From positions 1 to 36,093 of the forward strand of contig JACSDG010000066.1 in NCBI GenBank assembly GCA_015660855.1: 36,093 bases of DNA, written 5' to 3'. Source of the DNA: Magnetococcales bacterium (GTDB taxonomy: Bacteria > Pseudomonadota > Magnetococcia > Magnetococcales > UBA8363). The notes under the pieces are model-generated. The model was given only the letters and a program-made list of their open reading frames with translations, was not told the origin of the DNA and searched no databases. Both the position numbers and the translations under genes were made by a program. Positions 1-7,061 of the stretch are shown here, piece by piece (the first letter of the stretch is position 1; each line of letters begins with the position of its first letter).

Positions 1-90
1 AACCTTGCAACGCTCGGTTTCGAGTCTGATGAGCTGACACTGCTGCCACTTTCCACATCCCCATCATATGTCAAGCCTCAAAAAACTTGA
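1..90 (+). CDS. C-terminal tail of an unidentified gene (5' truncated by window)
   Basis: Frame 1 is open from the first base to a TGA at 88-90, giving 29 codons with mixed, protein-like composition ending in YVKPQKT. The other two forward frames are closed within the first 36 bases. This is what the end of a gene entering from the left would look like, but 29 codons can be open by chance and no family is recognisable. The next gene on the same strand starts 51 bases later. Confidence 0.35.
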   Translation, partial: NLATLGFESDELTLLPLSTSPSYVKPQKT

Positions 91-141
91 ACATCGAGTT
101 TAATAATTTTATTGAATGTCAACACGCTCTAAGGAGAAAAA

Positions 142-1095
142 ATGGACGCGCTTGAAACCGCCGTCAGCCGATCGAAAATTTTTCAAGATCTGGATTGGCA
201 CATTTTCATGGATGATTTGCGCACCTGCCCGCGTCGGACCGTCACCGAGGGTGAAATCATCATCCGCCCTGGCCAGGAAAACCACTCGGTCTATTTCGTC
301 GTTGATGGATCGTTGTCCATCCATCTGGAAAAACCTAAAAACGACCCCATACGCATCGTCTATTCAGGTGAAACCGTTGGCGAACTCTCCATTATTGCCT
401 CTACCCACTCTTCGGCCTACGTCGTCGGTTTAGAACCCGCCGAGGTGGTCGTCATCGACCAGTCCCTGCTCTGGGAGCTGGTGGAACGTGAACCCAAAAT
501 CGCCCGTAATCTGCTCCTGATCCTTTCCGGTTGGGTCATCTCAAGCAATGTCCATACCGGCCAACAGTTGCGTACCCTGGAGACACTACAGGGACTGGCA
601 CGCATGGATGGACTCACCGGCATTTATAACCGTCGATCCTTTGATGACATGCTGCAACGTTTTCTCAGCCGCAGCCAGCGCACCCAAAAACCCATGGCAA
701 TGGTCATCCTGGATGTCGATCATTTCAAACGTTACAACGATGGCCATGGACATCAAGCCGGAGACCAAGCCCTCATCGCCTTGGCCAACGTGCTCAAGGA
801 TTCCCTGCGCCCTTCCGATTTCGCCGCCCGTTACGGCGGTGAAGAGTTCGCCTTCCTGCTGCCCAGCCCACCCTTTGATGAAGCTATCGCAATCGCCGAA
901 CGGGTGCGACATGCCGTCATGGAGAAAAAAATACTGTCCCAGAATCAAACCCCCCTTCCAGGCATCACGGTCTCCATAGGATTGGCCATGTCCCGTCCCG
1001 ACTCCACCCCGGAAAGCCTGATTGGCATGGCTGATCGCAATCTTTACCGGGCCAAACAGGAAGGACGCAACCGTTGTTGTCACCTCCAAGATTGA
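142..1095 (+). CDS. Cyclic-nucleotide-binding-domain GGDEF protein (probable diguanylate cyclase)
   Basis: The 317-residue protein has two parts. Residues about 15-135 resemble a cNMP-binding (CRP-like) beta-roll, including the sequence GETVGELSII, which matches the phosphate-binding-cassette region of that fold. Residues about 150-315 are a GGDEF domain with DGLTGIYNRRSFD at its start, DVDHFKRYND for metal binding and an intact GGEEF active-site motif near residue 233. Such enzymes make c-di-GMP from two GTP. No membrane segment is seen, so it is probably cytosolic, with its output set by a ligand bound at the N-terminal domain (inference). A strong AAGGAG site ends five bases before the ATG at 142, fixing the start. 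It is followed after 28 bases by a transporter gene on the same strand. Which nucleotide, if any, binds the N-terminal domain cannot be told from sequence. Confidence 0.9.
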   Translation: MDALETAVSRSKIFQDLDWHIFMDDLRTCPRRTVTEGEIIIRPGQENHSVYFVVDGSLSIHLEKPKNDPIRIVYSGETVGELSIIASTHSSAYVVGLEPAEVVVIDQSLLWELVEREPKIARNLLLILSGWVISSNVHTGQQLRTLETLQGLARMDGLTGIYNRRSFDDMLQRFLSRSQRTQKPMAMVILDVDHFKRYNDGHGHQAGDQALIALANVLKDSLRPSDFAARYGGEEFAFLLPSPPFDEAIAIAERVRHAVMEKKILSQNQTPLPGITVSIGLAMSRPDSTPESLIGMADRNLYRAKQEGRNRCCHLQD

Positions 1096-1123
1096 TGGCT
1101 CCCGACAACGCCAGATCGGTCCC

Positions 1124-1981
1124 ATGGTTTTGCTGAAGCCCAGTCGGCTCACGGCTGTTTTGTTGATTCTCCTTGCCGGTGCCGGTTTTTCCGTCATCAC
1201 GGCATTGATCAAACTTCTCAGTGCCAACCTGCACCCTTTCCAGATTGCCTTCCTGCGCACCTTCCTCGGCATGGTATGGTTAATGCCTCTGTTGGCCCGC
1301 CGCCCCATGAGTTTTAGCTTTCTTTCCGACCATTTTCCACTGCATCTGCTGCGCGCCGTATCGGGCATCCTCGCCATGGGGTGCGGTTTCTATGCCCTGT
1401 CCATCCTCCCCCTGGCCCTGGTGACCACCCTCGGATTCACCACCCCCCTGTGGATGATCGGATTGGCCTGGTTTTTTTTGGGTGAGCGTCCCAATTGGCC
1501 GACAAGACTGGCTACCATCAGCGGATTTGCGGGTATTCTGATCATCAATCCACTGATGGCAGACTCCTGGAGTTGGGAAGGAACGACAGCCCTTTGCAGT
1601 CCCTTTTTCGAAGCTGTAGTATTGATCTCCATCAAACGCCTGACCACCACCGAACCCATCCTGAATATCATCGCCACCTATGGGGTTCTTGCATCGTTGT
1701 TCTGGTTGCCGGTGGCGGTGTGGGTGTGGCAGCCTCTCAGCGGTCATGACCTGCTGTTGATGGCCTTTGTTGCCGGAATTGCCACCCTCGGCCAAGCGGC
1801 TACCATAAACGCCTACGCCATGGCTCCGGCCACCGTCGTCAGCCCGTTTCATTATGTGCGGCTGGTTTTTGTCGTCATGATCGGTTTTTTGTTTTTCCAG
1901 GAAATCCCAACCTGGACCACCCTGCTGGGAGCGACGATCATCGTTGGTGGTAACCTGCTCATTGTAAAAAGTAAAGGATGA
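1124..1981 (+). CDS. DMT-superfamily transporter, EamA type
   Basis: The predicted protein of about 285 residues is almost entirely hydrophobic, with about ten membrane helices and the two-fold EamA repeat arrangement typical of drug/metabolite transporters. Features seen include an early AGAGFSVITALIK helix, ALVTTLGFTTPLW in the first repeat and FLGERP before the loop between repeats. The second half mirrors this with PATVVSPFHYVRLVF and FFQEIPTW. It should sit in the inner membrane and move a small metabolite or export a product; the substrate is not predictable. The frame stays open upstream to a TTG at 1022, but that lies inside the preceding GGDEF gene, so the ATG at 1124 is preferred. 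Its stop overlaps the next start by four bases (ATGA), which suggests translational coupling to the DUF4344 protein. Confidence 0.85.
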   Translation: MVLLKPSRLTAVLLILLAGAGFSVITALIKLLSANLHPFQIAFLRTFLGMVWLMPLLARRPMSFSFLSDHFPLHLLRAVSGILAMGCGFYALSILPLALVTTLGFTTPLWMIGLAWFFLGERPNWPTRLATISGFAGILIINPLMADSWSWEGTTALCSPFFEAVVLISIKRLTTTEPILNIIATYGVLASLFWLPVAVWVWQPLSGHDLLLMAFVAGIATLGQAATINAYAMAPATVVSPFHYVRLVFVVMIGFLFFQEIPTWTTLLGATIIVGGNLLIVKSKG

Positions 1982-2808
1982 TACCGTTGCCCGTTTTAAA
2001 CCATCCATTCCCTGCCCCACCCTTTCACCGCATAAACCGATGGGTGCTGATGGCAATCCTTGGACTTGCACTGATGGTCGCCACCCCGGCTCAGGCTGTC
2101 AACGAGCACGGAGGCGGTTTTCTGTTGATCATGGATACCCCTATCAAGGCGCGTTCGACGTGGGCTTGGGAAATGTTAAAACACTCGGGACGCATGGAGT
2201 CGGTGGTCAAAAATCTGCAAGCCAGTTTTTCCCTCCCGCAATCCCTGACCATTCATTTTGGCGATGGCGACGGTCCCGAGTACAATCCGGAGCGGGTGGA
2301 AATCTTTTTGCCCTACGCCTTCGTGGCCAATGTCGCCAGGCTGTTACGCCACGAAACCCAGGCCGACCCCATAAACCTTCCCACCGCAACTCTGGATGTG
2401 GTGGAGTGGGTTTTGTATCACGAGCTGGCACACGCCTTTGTGGACATGTACAACCTGCCGGTTTTGGGCCGGGAGGAGGACGCTGCGGACGCCCTGGCCA
2501 CCCTACTTGCCATCGAACTCGTCGAAGAGGGGGGGCGCATCGCCCTGACCGCTGCCGATCTCCTGACCCAAATCGCCGCCAGCCCGAAAAACTCGACCAA
2601 CGCTTCCTTCTGGGACGAACATTCCATGGACAAGCAACGGTTTACGCAAGTGGTCTGCTGGGTTTATGGCAGCGACACCATCACATTCGCCCCCTTGGCC
2701 AACTCTGGCACCATCCCTCGGCAACGGGCGCAACGCTGCCCCGATGTTTTCGCTCTCATGGCTCAAGGTTGGTGGCGATTGCTGGATCGATATATCAAAC
2801 CGGCTTGA
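1978..2808 (+). CDS. DUF4344-family putative metallopeptidase, exported
   Basis: This 276-residue protein has a basic N-terminus, a hydrophobic stretch (residues about 22-36) and an AQA-V cleavage-like site near residue 40, so it is probably secreted to the periplasm. The sequence HFGDGDGPEYNPE followed by YHELAHAF and LPVLGREEDAADALA matches my memory of the DUF4344 family: an HExxH zinc-binding helix followed by a conserved GREEDAAD segment that would supply a third ligand. The biological substrate is unknown. It starts within the stop codon of the upstream transporter (ATGA overlap), making a small unit with it. A degenerate copy of the composite repeat lies directly after the stop. Confidence 0.85.
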   Translation: MIPLPVLNHPFPAPPFHRINRWVLMAILGLALMVATPAQAVNEHGGGFLLIMDTPIKARSTWAWEMLKHSGRMESVVKNLQASFSLPQSLTIHFGDGDGPEYNPERVEIFLPYAFVANVARLLRHETQADPINLPTATLDVVEWVLYHELAHAFVDMYNLPVLGREEDAADALATLLAIELVEEGGRIALTAADLLTQIAASPKNSTNASFWDEHSMDKQRFTQVVCWVYGSDTITFAPLANSGTIPRQRAQRCPDVFALMAQGWWRLLDRYIKPA

Positions 2809-2834
2809 TCAAAGCCCCACCCTCAGAAAAGCGT

Positions 2835-2967
2835 TCCCGTCTCCCCCTCCTTAATTTTATGGTTGAGACTGTTGCGGGGACCCGGAAAGAATCATCCCCC
2901 TTGTGCTGCGGTTTGGAGGCAGAGCCTCCAAGGTTTAGTTTTTGTCTTTTGCCCAAGGGGCATGATT
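2835..2967 (+). repeat. Degenerate copy of composite GC-rich hairpin repeat
   Basis: This stretch holds decayed versions of the repeat found about ten times in the window: a GTTGCGGGGACCCGG segment, an ATCATCCCCC half-palindrome, a TTTGGAGGCAGAGCCTCCAA hairpin, a TTTTGTCTTTTGCCC linker and a terminal GGGGCATGAT. It lies just downstream of the DUF4344 gene, and several palindromes have lost symmetry, so it appears older than the copies at 31262 or 35909. It may act in transcript ending, but no function is shown. Confidence 0.75.
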
Positions 2968-3001
2968 CCCTTTATGACTATACCCATACCCCGTTTTGGG
3001 T

Positions 3002-3250
3002 GCAAAACAATTTAGTCGGGTGTCCCCGGAATTCGCGCGCGCAAAACAATTTAGTCGGGTGTCCCCGGAATTCGCGCGCGGACGGATCAAAAAAAGGATA
3101 TACTGTCCCCGGATTTGCGGCCACAAGGATATACTGTCCCCGGATTTGCGGCCACCGGTATGGTGTCCCCGGATTTGCACGTGGTCGGTATGGTGTCCCC
3201 GGATTTGCACGCGGAAAATCGGTATGGTGTCCCCGGATTTGCACGCGGAA
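3002..3250 (+). repeat. Tandem block of three TGTCCCC-containing repeat types (2 + 2 + 3 copies)
   Basis: Two perfect 39-base copies (3002-3040 and 3041-3079) contain CAATTTAGTCGGGTGTCCCC. They are followed by two perfect 31-base copies (3094-3124 and 3125-3155) with GGATATACTGTCCCCGG, then by three about 30-base copies (3156, 3186, 3220) with GGTATGGTGTCCCCGG. All seven share the core TGTCCCCGGA. Relatives occur elsewhere in the window as hairpins or single sites (5022-5077, 6680-6743, about 6250-6312). There are no unique spacers between copies, so this is not a CRISPR array. It abuts the stop codon of the AT-rich cassette at 3252. Confidence 0.9.
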
Positions 3251-3251
3251 T

Positions 3252-3623
3252 TCATGGCGCAACGATCCCTAGAAGCTTTTTTATAGATATAACTATACCG
3301 GCTACTGAGCCAATGGCTTTAATAGCATCAAGCAAAGGGAGCAGCATAGTCTTTGCGATAAAAAAATTAGGAGAATCTTTCTCCAATTCTGTTTTTGCTA
3401 ATTTCGCAGCCTCAATTTTTTCACTTTCAACATGAGATTTTTCTAAATTATCTATAAGGCGAGAGATTTCAGCTAGCAACTCTTGAAGTACTGTGTCTAC
3501 GCGATTATTACTATGTTCGCGATTCGAAATCTTGGCATTTTTTCCAACAGCCATGTTCCTAGCAGACAATGTCCCACCAGTCACAATTACACCTTGATTT
3601 TCCTTGTCGGTAGTGCGTGTCAT
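3252..3623 (-). CDS. Unknown small protein with coiled coil and C-terminal hydrophobic segment (cassette gene B)
   Basis: I do not recognise this 123-residue protein. Residues 9-32 form a glycine-rich stretch (GVIVTGG, then AVGKNAKI) that is repeated, with changes, at the C-terminus of the upstream cassette protein. Residues about 40-85 are highly charged and probably helical or coiled coil. Residues about 93-120 are hydrophobic (LLPLLDAIKAIGSVAGIVIS) and could insert in or lie on a membrane. The ATG at 3623 overlaps the TGA of the upstream gene by four bases, so the two are almost certainly translated as a unit. The gene is AT-rich relative to the DUF4344 and lipoprotein genes on either side, suggesting acquisition, and it ends two bases from a tandem repeat block. 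Confidence 0.75.
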   Translation of the reverse strand: MTRTTDKENQGVIVTGGTLSARNMAVGKNAKISNREHSNNRVDTVLQELLAEISRLIDNLEKSHVESEKIEAAKLAKTELEKDSPNFFIAKTMLLPLLDAIKAIGSVAGIVISIKKLLGIVAP

Positions 3624-4978
3624 GATTTGCTACCTCCTCTAACAGCGTTTATTGCATTTTTCGCGATAATAGCTCCCTTTCCGACAGCGAATGAGTCTAC
3701 TTTTACCTCTCCGCCAGATATCATTACACCTTCGTTAACAATCTTTGTTGATGTCTGAAAAAACTGATCGGTTGATATATTATTCTTCTTCAGATATTCG
3801 CGCAAAGCTCCCAAGAATTCGCTTGTTACTAATTTCAACGCTACATCCTTGTCAACTTTTTGGAAGTAGCGCTCGAAAGAAACAGAAGACCACTTTTCAC
3901 GCAACGAGTTTTCCCAGCCATAGTTATATAACCTATTTGACTCCAACTCCTTTTTCCAGCCTTTTTGACGTGCCCAATTGGCAAAAAAGCCACCTTGAAC
4001 GAAACCAAGCACATTAATTACTACAACTATCCAAGAAAATGCTCCTGCAAATATTGACTGGACTAGGCTTTCACCAAACTCCTTGCTTGTTGGCTTCAAA
4101 GGAATCTCATCAATCGCCAAATACTTTTCTTTTATAGGAGGAAGGAGAAAAAACCTTGCCTCGACAAACAAATTGTCTTTAACACTTAAAAATCTATAGT
4201 ACATACTTAGCACCATTTGACCATCCCACATAGGAATCCGCACAACTCTGTAATGACGCTCCCTTTTGTCGCCATTATTTATCTTAGTACTAATATATTG
4301 TGAATCGACACTATCAACAGGCTTAGAAAAGCGACCATTTGGAAGTAAGTGCGCAACCAAATTAACATCTTTCCCATTAATGAATAGTTCATCCGCTATT
4401 TCAATATTATCGAAGCCAATGGATAGCAACCTTTTTCTTAACTGTTCATGCAATTTCGGCGCAGATACTGTTTCAACAGGCTTGTTCTTGTCTTCTGCTT
4501 CTTTTGTATTGATGGTAAAGGACCAACTATCCAAATCAATGCCAGCACCTACAAATGGTGAATATCCACCAGAAATTATGATATTTTTATTATTTATTTT
4601 ATTTTCCTCGCCAGCATCGTCATCATTTTCACCGGACAAAATGCGCCTAGCTTTTTTCTTTGCAGATCGCTTATAAATAAATTCAGAGATTGATGTCAGC
4701 ACCAAGGCCGGTATCAATATTCCCCAGTTATCTTCTGGATCTTCAATAAAAATAAAGAAGGCAATTAAAGCTACTATAAATATAAACACAGACTTACCAG
4801 AATGGCTGCCTTTTGATTCTTCTAGTTCTTGATTTATTCTATTCAAATCAACACTAAACTCTGGAGCTGATGATTTATACGGGTGACCCAACCTCTCTTT
4901 TAAGTCCTCTTTAAAGTCATCTGGATACAAATGCGCTGCACACATCAAGAGCTTAGTAGTTCTAGTCGTAATGGACAC
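3620..4978 (-). CDS. Unknown membrane protein with GGYSPFVGAG motif (cassette gene A)
   Basis: This 452-residue protein has no family I can name. Visible parts are a charged N-terminus, two close membrane segments (about residues 62-79 and 85-102), a soluble region starting with ISGGYSPFVGAG (135-146) and SWSF, a third hydrophobic segment (about 305-328), and a C-terminal glycine-rich motif (416-438, GVMISGG and AVGKGAII) shared with the next gene. I recall similar PFVG-SG/WSF stretches in uncharacterised actinobacterial membrane proteins, but that is from memory. The start is a GTG at 4978 with AAGGAG six bases before it. Base composition is AT-rich. The gene pair is bracketed by copies of a short repeat, which suggests a mobile or exchangeable unit; a defence or effector role is possible but unproven. 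Confidence 0.8.
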   Translation of the reverse strand: MSITTRTTKLLMCAAHLYPDDFKEDLKERLGHPYKSSAPEFSVDLNRINQELEESKGSHSGKSVFIFIVALIAFFIFIEDPEDNWGILIPALVLTSISEFIYKRSAKKKARRILSGENDDDAGEENKINNKNIIISGGYSPFVGAGIDLDSWSFTINTKEAEDKNKPVETVSAPKLHEQLRKRLLSIGFDNIEIADELFINGKDVNLVAHLLPNGRFSKPVDSVDSQYISTKINNGDKRERHYRVVRIPMWDGQMVLSMYYRFLSVKDNLFVEARFFLLPPIKEKYLAIDEIPLKPTSKEFGESLVQSIFAGAFSWIVVVINVLGFVQGGFFANWARQKGWKKELESNRLYNYGWENSLREKWSSVSFERYFQKVDKDVALKLVTSEFLGALREYLKKNNISTDQFFQTSTKIVNEGVMISGGEVKVDSFAVGKGAIIAKNAINAVRGGSKS

Positions 4979-5021
4979 GATATTCTCCTTTCAAATTATC
5001 GTCTGGGGGAATCTGGAATCT

Positions 5022-5077
5022 GGGGACACCATACCGATTAATTTTATAGCCATAAAAAAAATCGGTATGGTGTCCCC
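5022..5077. repeat. Perfect 18-bp inverted repeat with 20-base loop (TGTCCCC family)
   Basis: The arm GGGGACACCATACCGATT at 5022-5039 is matched exactly by its reverse complement at 5060-5077. The right arm, with its A-rich lead, is also a direct copy of the sequence at 3215-3234 on the other side of the cassette. The hairpin sits between the start of cassette gene A and the end of the frameshifted lipoprotein gene, so it could also separate their transcripts. Confidence 0.9.
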
Positions 5078-5092
5078 AAATTTGGATTTTGA

Positions 5093-6216
5093 TCAGTCAA
5101 GATTTTGGGAACGGTGCTGATCCAGAATCTTCTTGGGGTCGGAAAGAGACCCGCCGCCGTCTCCAACCAAATTGAGAGGAGGAGCAACCGCAGCAACAGG
5201 TGGTTTATCTTGAGGTTTGGGAACCTGGATGACCTTCAACTGTATGTAGGCGGTATCCTTCAAGGACTTCAGGTCGGCTTCGGTAATCTTTTCCACGCTT
5301 TTGTAGACACATTCCTGATTTTTCAGATAGGTGTCACGGTTTGAATAACCGAAGGAGGCCAGAGGATTGGTACCTTCTTTCAGACATTCCGAACCTGATT
5401 TGAGAGCAGCCGATGACTTGAAATAGTCATACAGAACGTACTCACTTTCTTCAGGTTTTGTTCCGTCAGGAACGCCATTGGCCAAACCATCCCTGACGAG
5501 AGGATCCTTAGGAAGAACGATGATCTTACCTGTCAACTCGGTGCTGGCGAAGCTTTCCAGCAGGATACGTTCGACGAGGAGGGCATTGGGATCCTCAACC
5601 TGGGGTTTCAGGTAACCCATGAGGGCTGTTCCAATGGAAGCACCCACCACGCCGCCAACGGCATCGGTAGCGGTTTTGAGGATTCCGACAATTCCAGGTG
5701 TTTTGTCGTAGATGCCGGCAATGGTACGCTTAAATTGTCGTGGTGATCCAGGGGTACGAGTCGGTTGGATTCGCTGTTGAATTTGACCTGGGAAGCTTTG
5801 TAATACAATTTAGTCTTTCTGCGCAGAGGATCGTTGTCGCCCAGGGCGTCGACGCGAGTCACAAGCCACAACTCCTTGCCACGAAGATGATCGGCGGGTT
5901 TGACTTCCCTGAGGAGCCGTGAAGTGCCTCCCCTGATTTCATTCCAATCTCTTTCTTCCGGATCGGGTTGTTGCCAATCGTCACCTGCGTGAATCCAGCC
6001 CGGATTGATATTTTCCAGCCAAATGGAAAATTCCATATCTTTGTTGATGAAGATGGGATTGCCTCCGTAGAGTCCGATATCCGAGGCTACGGGGGCATAA
6101 TTTTTATCGGTATCGGCTTTAAGCAACAGTGCCTCGCTGGAGTGCTGTCGAGCACAACCAGCACCCAGGGCGGCGATCAGAGAAAGTAGGATGGTAAATT
6201 TGGTTCTTGTTTTCAT
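5093..6216 (-). pseudogene. Lipoprotein-like gene interrupted by a frameshift
   Basis: The first part starts at ATG 6216, preceded by GAGGGGA, and encodes a signal peptide followed by LGAGC, a plausible though not ideal lipobox. The second part ends at 5093 and reads as a soluble domain with a proline-rich tail (VPKPQDKPPVAAVAPP). Neither half makes sense alone. After about 5740 the first frame runs on into low-quality sequence to 5608, while the protein-like reading (RTIAGIYDKTPGIVGILKTA) continues without a stop in the frame of the second part, upstream of its GTG at 5650. A single-base change between about 5735 and 5765 would join them into one protein of roughly 370 residues. The family is not recognised. 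The shift may be real decay, programmed, or a sequencing error. Confidence 0.7.
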
Positions 6217-6600
6217 AAGCAATCCCCTCAAAGAAAGATGAAAATCAAATTGCGAAATCTAGGGACACCACGCCCATTTCCTTTATGAATCTTGGGACAG
6301 TATATTCATATCCTAACCCCATCTCCACAGTCGGCCCTACATTCAACTCCATCTTGCCAACCCATTTTCCCATCGAACCAAACCTGCCTTAGCAAACACT
6401 ATTAAACATTGGAATTAAACCATTTTAAGTAAGTCCGACTTGTAGAACTCACCGGGTTCCAGCCTAAAGAATTCGGAAAATATTAGCAGAGAAAGAGAAA
6501 AAATCAAGATCAAAATTCGTAGGGTTCGATACAGAACCAGTATCATATATAGGCAGTCTGCACTATATATTTGGAATCTTTGAGTTTTTCAAACGACAAC
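6217..6600. other. AT-rich intergenic stretch with decayed TGTCCC repeat sites
   Basis: No convincing gene is seen. Reverse-complement remnants of two short repeat types occur: GGGACACCACGCCC at about 6262, and GGGACAGTATATTCATATCC at about 6293, which resembles the GGATATACTGTCCC type at 3094-3155. The remainder is AT-rich without clear structure. It lies upstream of the lipoprotein start, so that gene's promoter should be here, but no promoter stands out. Confidence 0.5.
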
Positions 6601-6620
6601 GACCACCCCGAAAGGTGGCC
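6601..6620 (-). terminator. Hairpin downstream of tRNA remnant, terminator-like
   Basis: Read on the minus strand, GGCCACC and GGTGGTC can pair (seven pairs, one G-U) around a six-base loop. It lies about 30 bases past the CCA end of the tRNA-like fragment, where a tRNA terminator would be expected. The T-run after it is weak, so termination strength is doubtful. Confidence 0.35.
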
Positions 6621-6651
6621 GTGACGTGGAAAAAAAACTGGCGAAGAAAAA

Positions 6652-6679
6652 TGGTGGACCCCCCAGGATTCGAACCTGA
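6652..6679 (-). pseudogene. tRNA 3'-end remnant (T arm, acceptor strand and CCA)
   Basis: The minus strand reads CAGGTTCGAATCCTG, a normal T arm with the GTTCGAATC loop, followed by GGGGTCC, an A discriminator and CCA. That is the last third of a tRNA gene. No D arm, anticodon arm or 5' acceptor strand is found upstream; instead the sequence passes directly into a long hairpin of the TGTCCCC repeat family. The U at the position equivalent to 70 and the A discriminator would fit tRNA-Ala, but identity cannot be settled from this fragment. It could be an attachment-site duplicate or the scar of a disrupted tRNA gene. Confidence 0.6.
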
Positions 6680-6743
6680 ATTCTGGGGGCACCCGACTAA
6701 ATTGCTAGAATTTCAAAACAATTTGGTCGGGTGTCCCCAGAAT
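6680..6743. repeat. Long imperfect inverted repeat (TGTCCCC family, 25-base arms)
   Basis: Left arm 6680-6704 and right arm 6719-6743 are reverse complements with two mismatches, around a 14-base loop. The right arm contains CAATTTGGTCGGGTGTCCCC, one base different from the 39-base tandem units at 3002-3079, so this is the palindromic form of that repeat. It directly abuts the tRNA remnant. Confidence 0.85.
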
Positions 6744-6792
6744 GGCCCCAAACGGGGAATTCCGGAATTCGAATTCAGAGCATCATGTTCCT

Positions 6793-7047
6793 TCACGACA
6801 ACACCCACACCCCGTTTTGTTTTATCTCGTCGTACATTGCGTCTGGAGCGAGGTCCAGTTCCCCTGGCCAAGAAACAAACCCATCGACCACACTCAATTG
6901 GCTGAACACCGCTGGCTCCTGCAACTTTTCAAAGACACCACGCAAATGTGATGGCAGCATCCGAACCCTTCCAGTCAGACCATCGGCGAATGTCACCATA
7001 AATTCCAGATGGTCAACCACCCTGGCTTCTACAACATCCCAATACAT
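6793..7047 (-). CDS. DUF2442 family protein
   Basis: The 85-residue protein begins MYWDVVEARVVDHLEF and continues with FADGLTGRVRM, then VFEKLQEPAVFSQ, VDGFVSWPGELDLAPDAMY. The last stretch matches the G-x-V-x-W-P-x-x-x-D-L-x-P-D-x-L/M-Y signature I know for DUF2442. The frame is open upstream to 7065, but a GGAGGAGG site five bases before the ATG at 7047 makes that the better start. It follows a DUF4160 gene by 14 bases; these two small families are very often neighbours and are regarded as toxin-antitoxin-like, though activity is not established. Minus-strand reading continues from the signalling operon upstream. Confidence 0.85.
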   Translation of the reverse strand: MYWDVVEARVVDHLEFMVTFADGLTGRVRMLPSHLRGVFEKLQEPAVFSQLSVVDGFVSWPGELDLAPDAMYDEIKQNGVWVLS

Positions 7048-7061
7048 TTTTGCCTCCTCCA

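Noticed and set aside
87-115. Sigma-70 promoter before the GGDEF gene
   Set aside because: TTGAAC at 87-92 has a 17-base spacing to TATTGA, but the second box matches only three of six positions, too weak to list.
586-1377. 263-residue reverse reading frame
   Set aside because: It lies antisense to the GGDEF and EamA genes, both of which have clear family motifs.
3002-3250. Possible CRISPR array
   Set aside because: The repeats are directly tandem or vary in type, and there are no unique spacers of constant length and no cas genes.
2040-3272. 410-residue forward reading frame
   Set aside because: It is out of frame with the DUF4344 gene over most of its length, then runs through the repeat block; its composition (Arg, Gly, Pro, His rich) is that of a shadow frame.
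6652-6743. Complete tRNA gene
   Set aside because: Only the T arm and the 3' acceptor end are present; no D arm or anticodon arm can be found before them.
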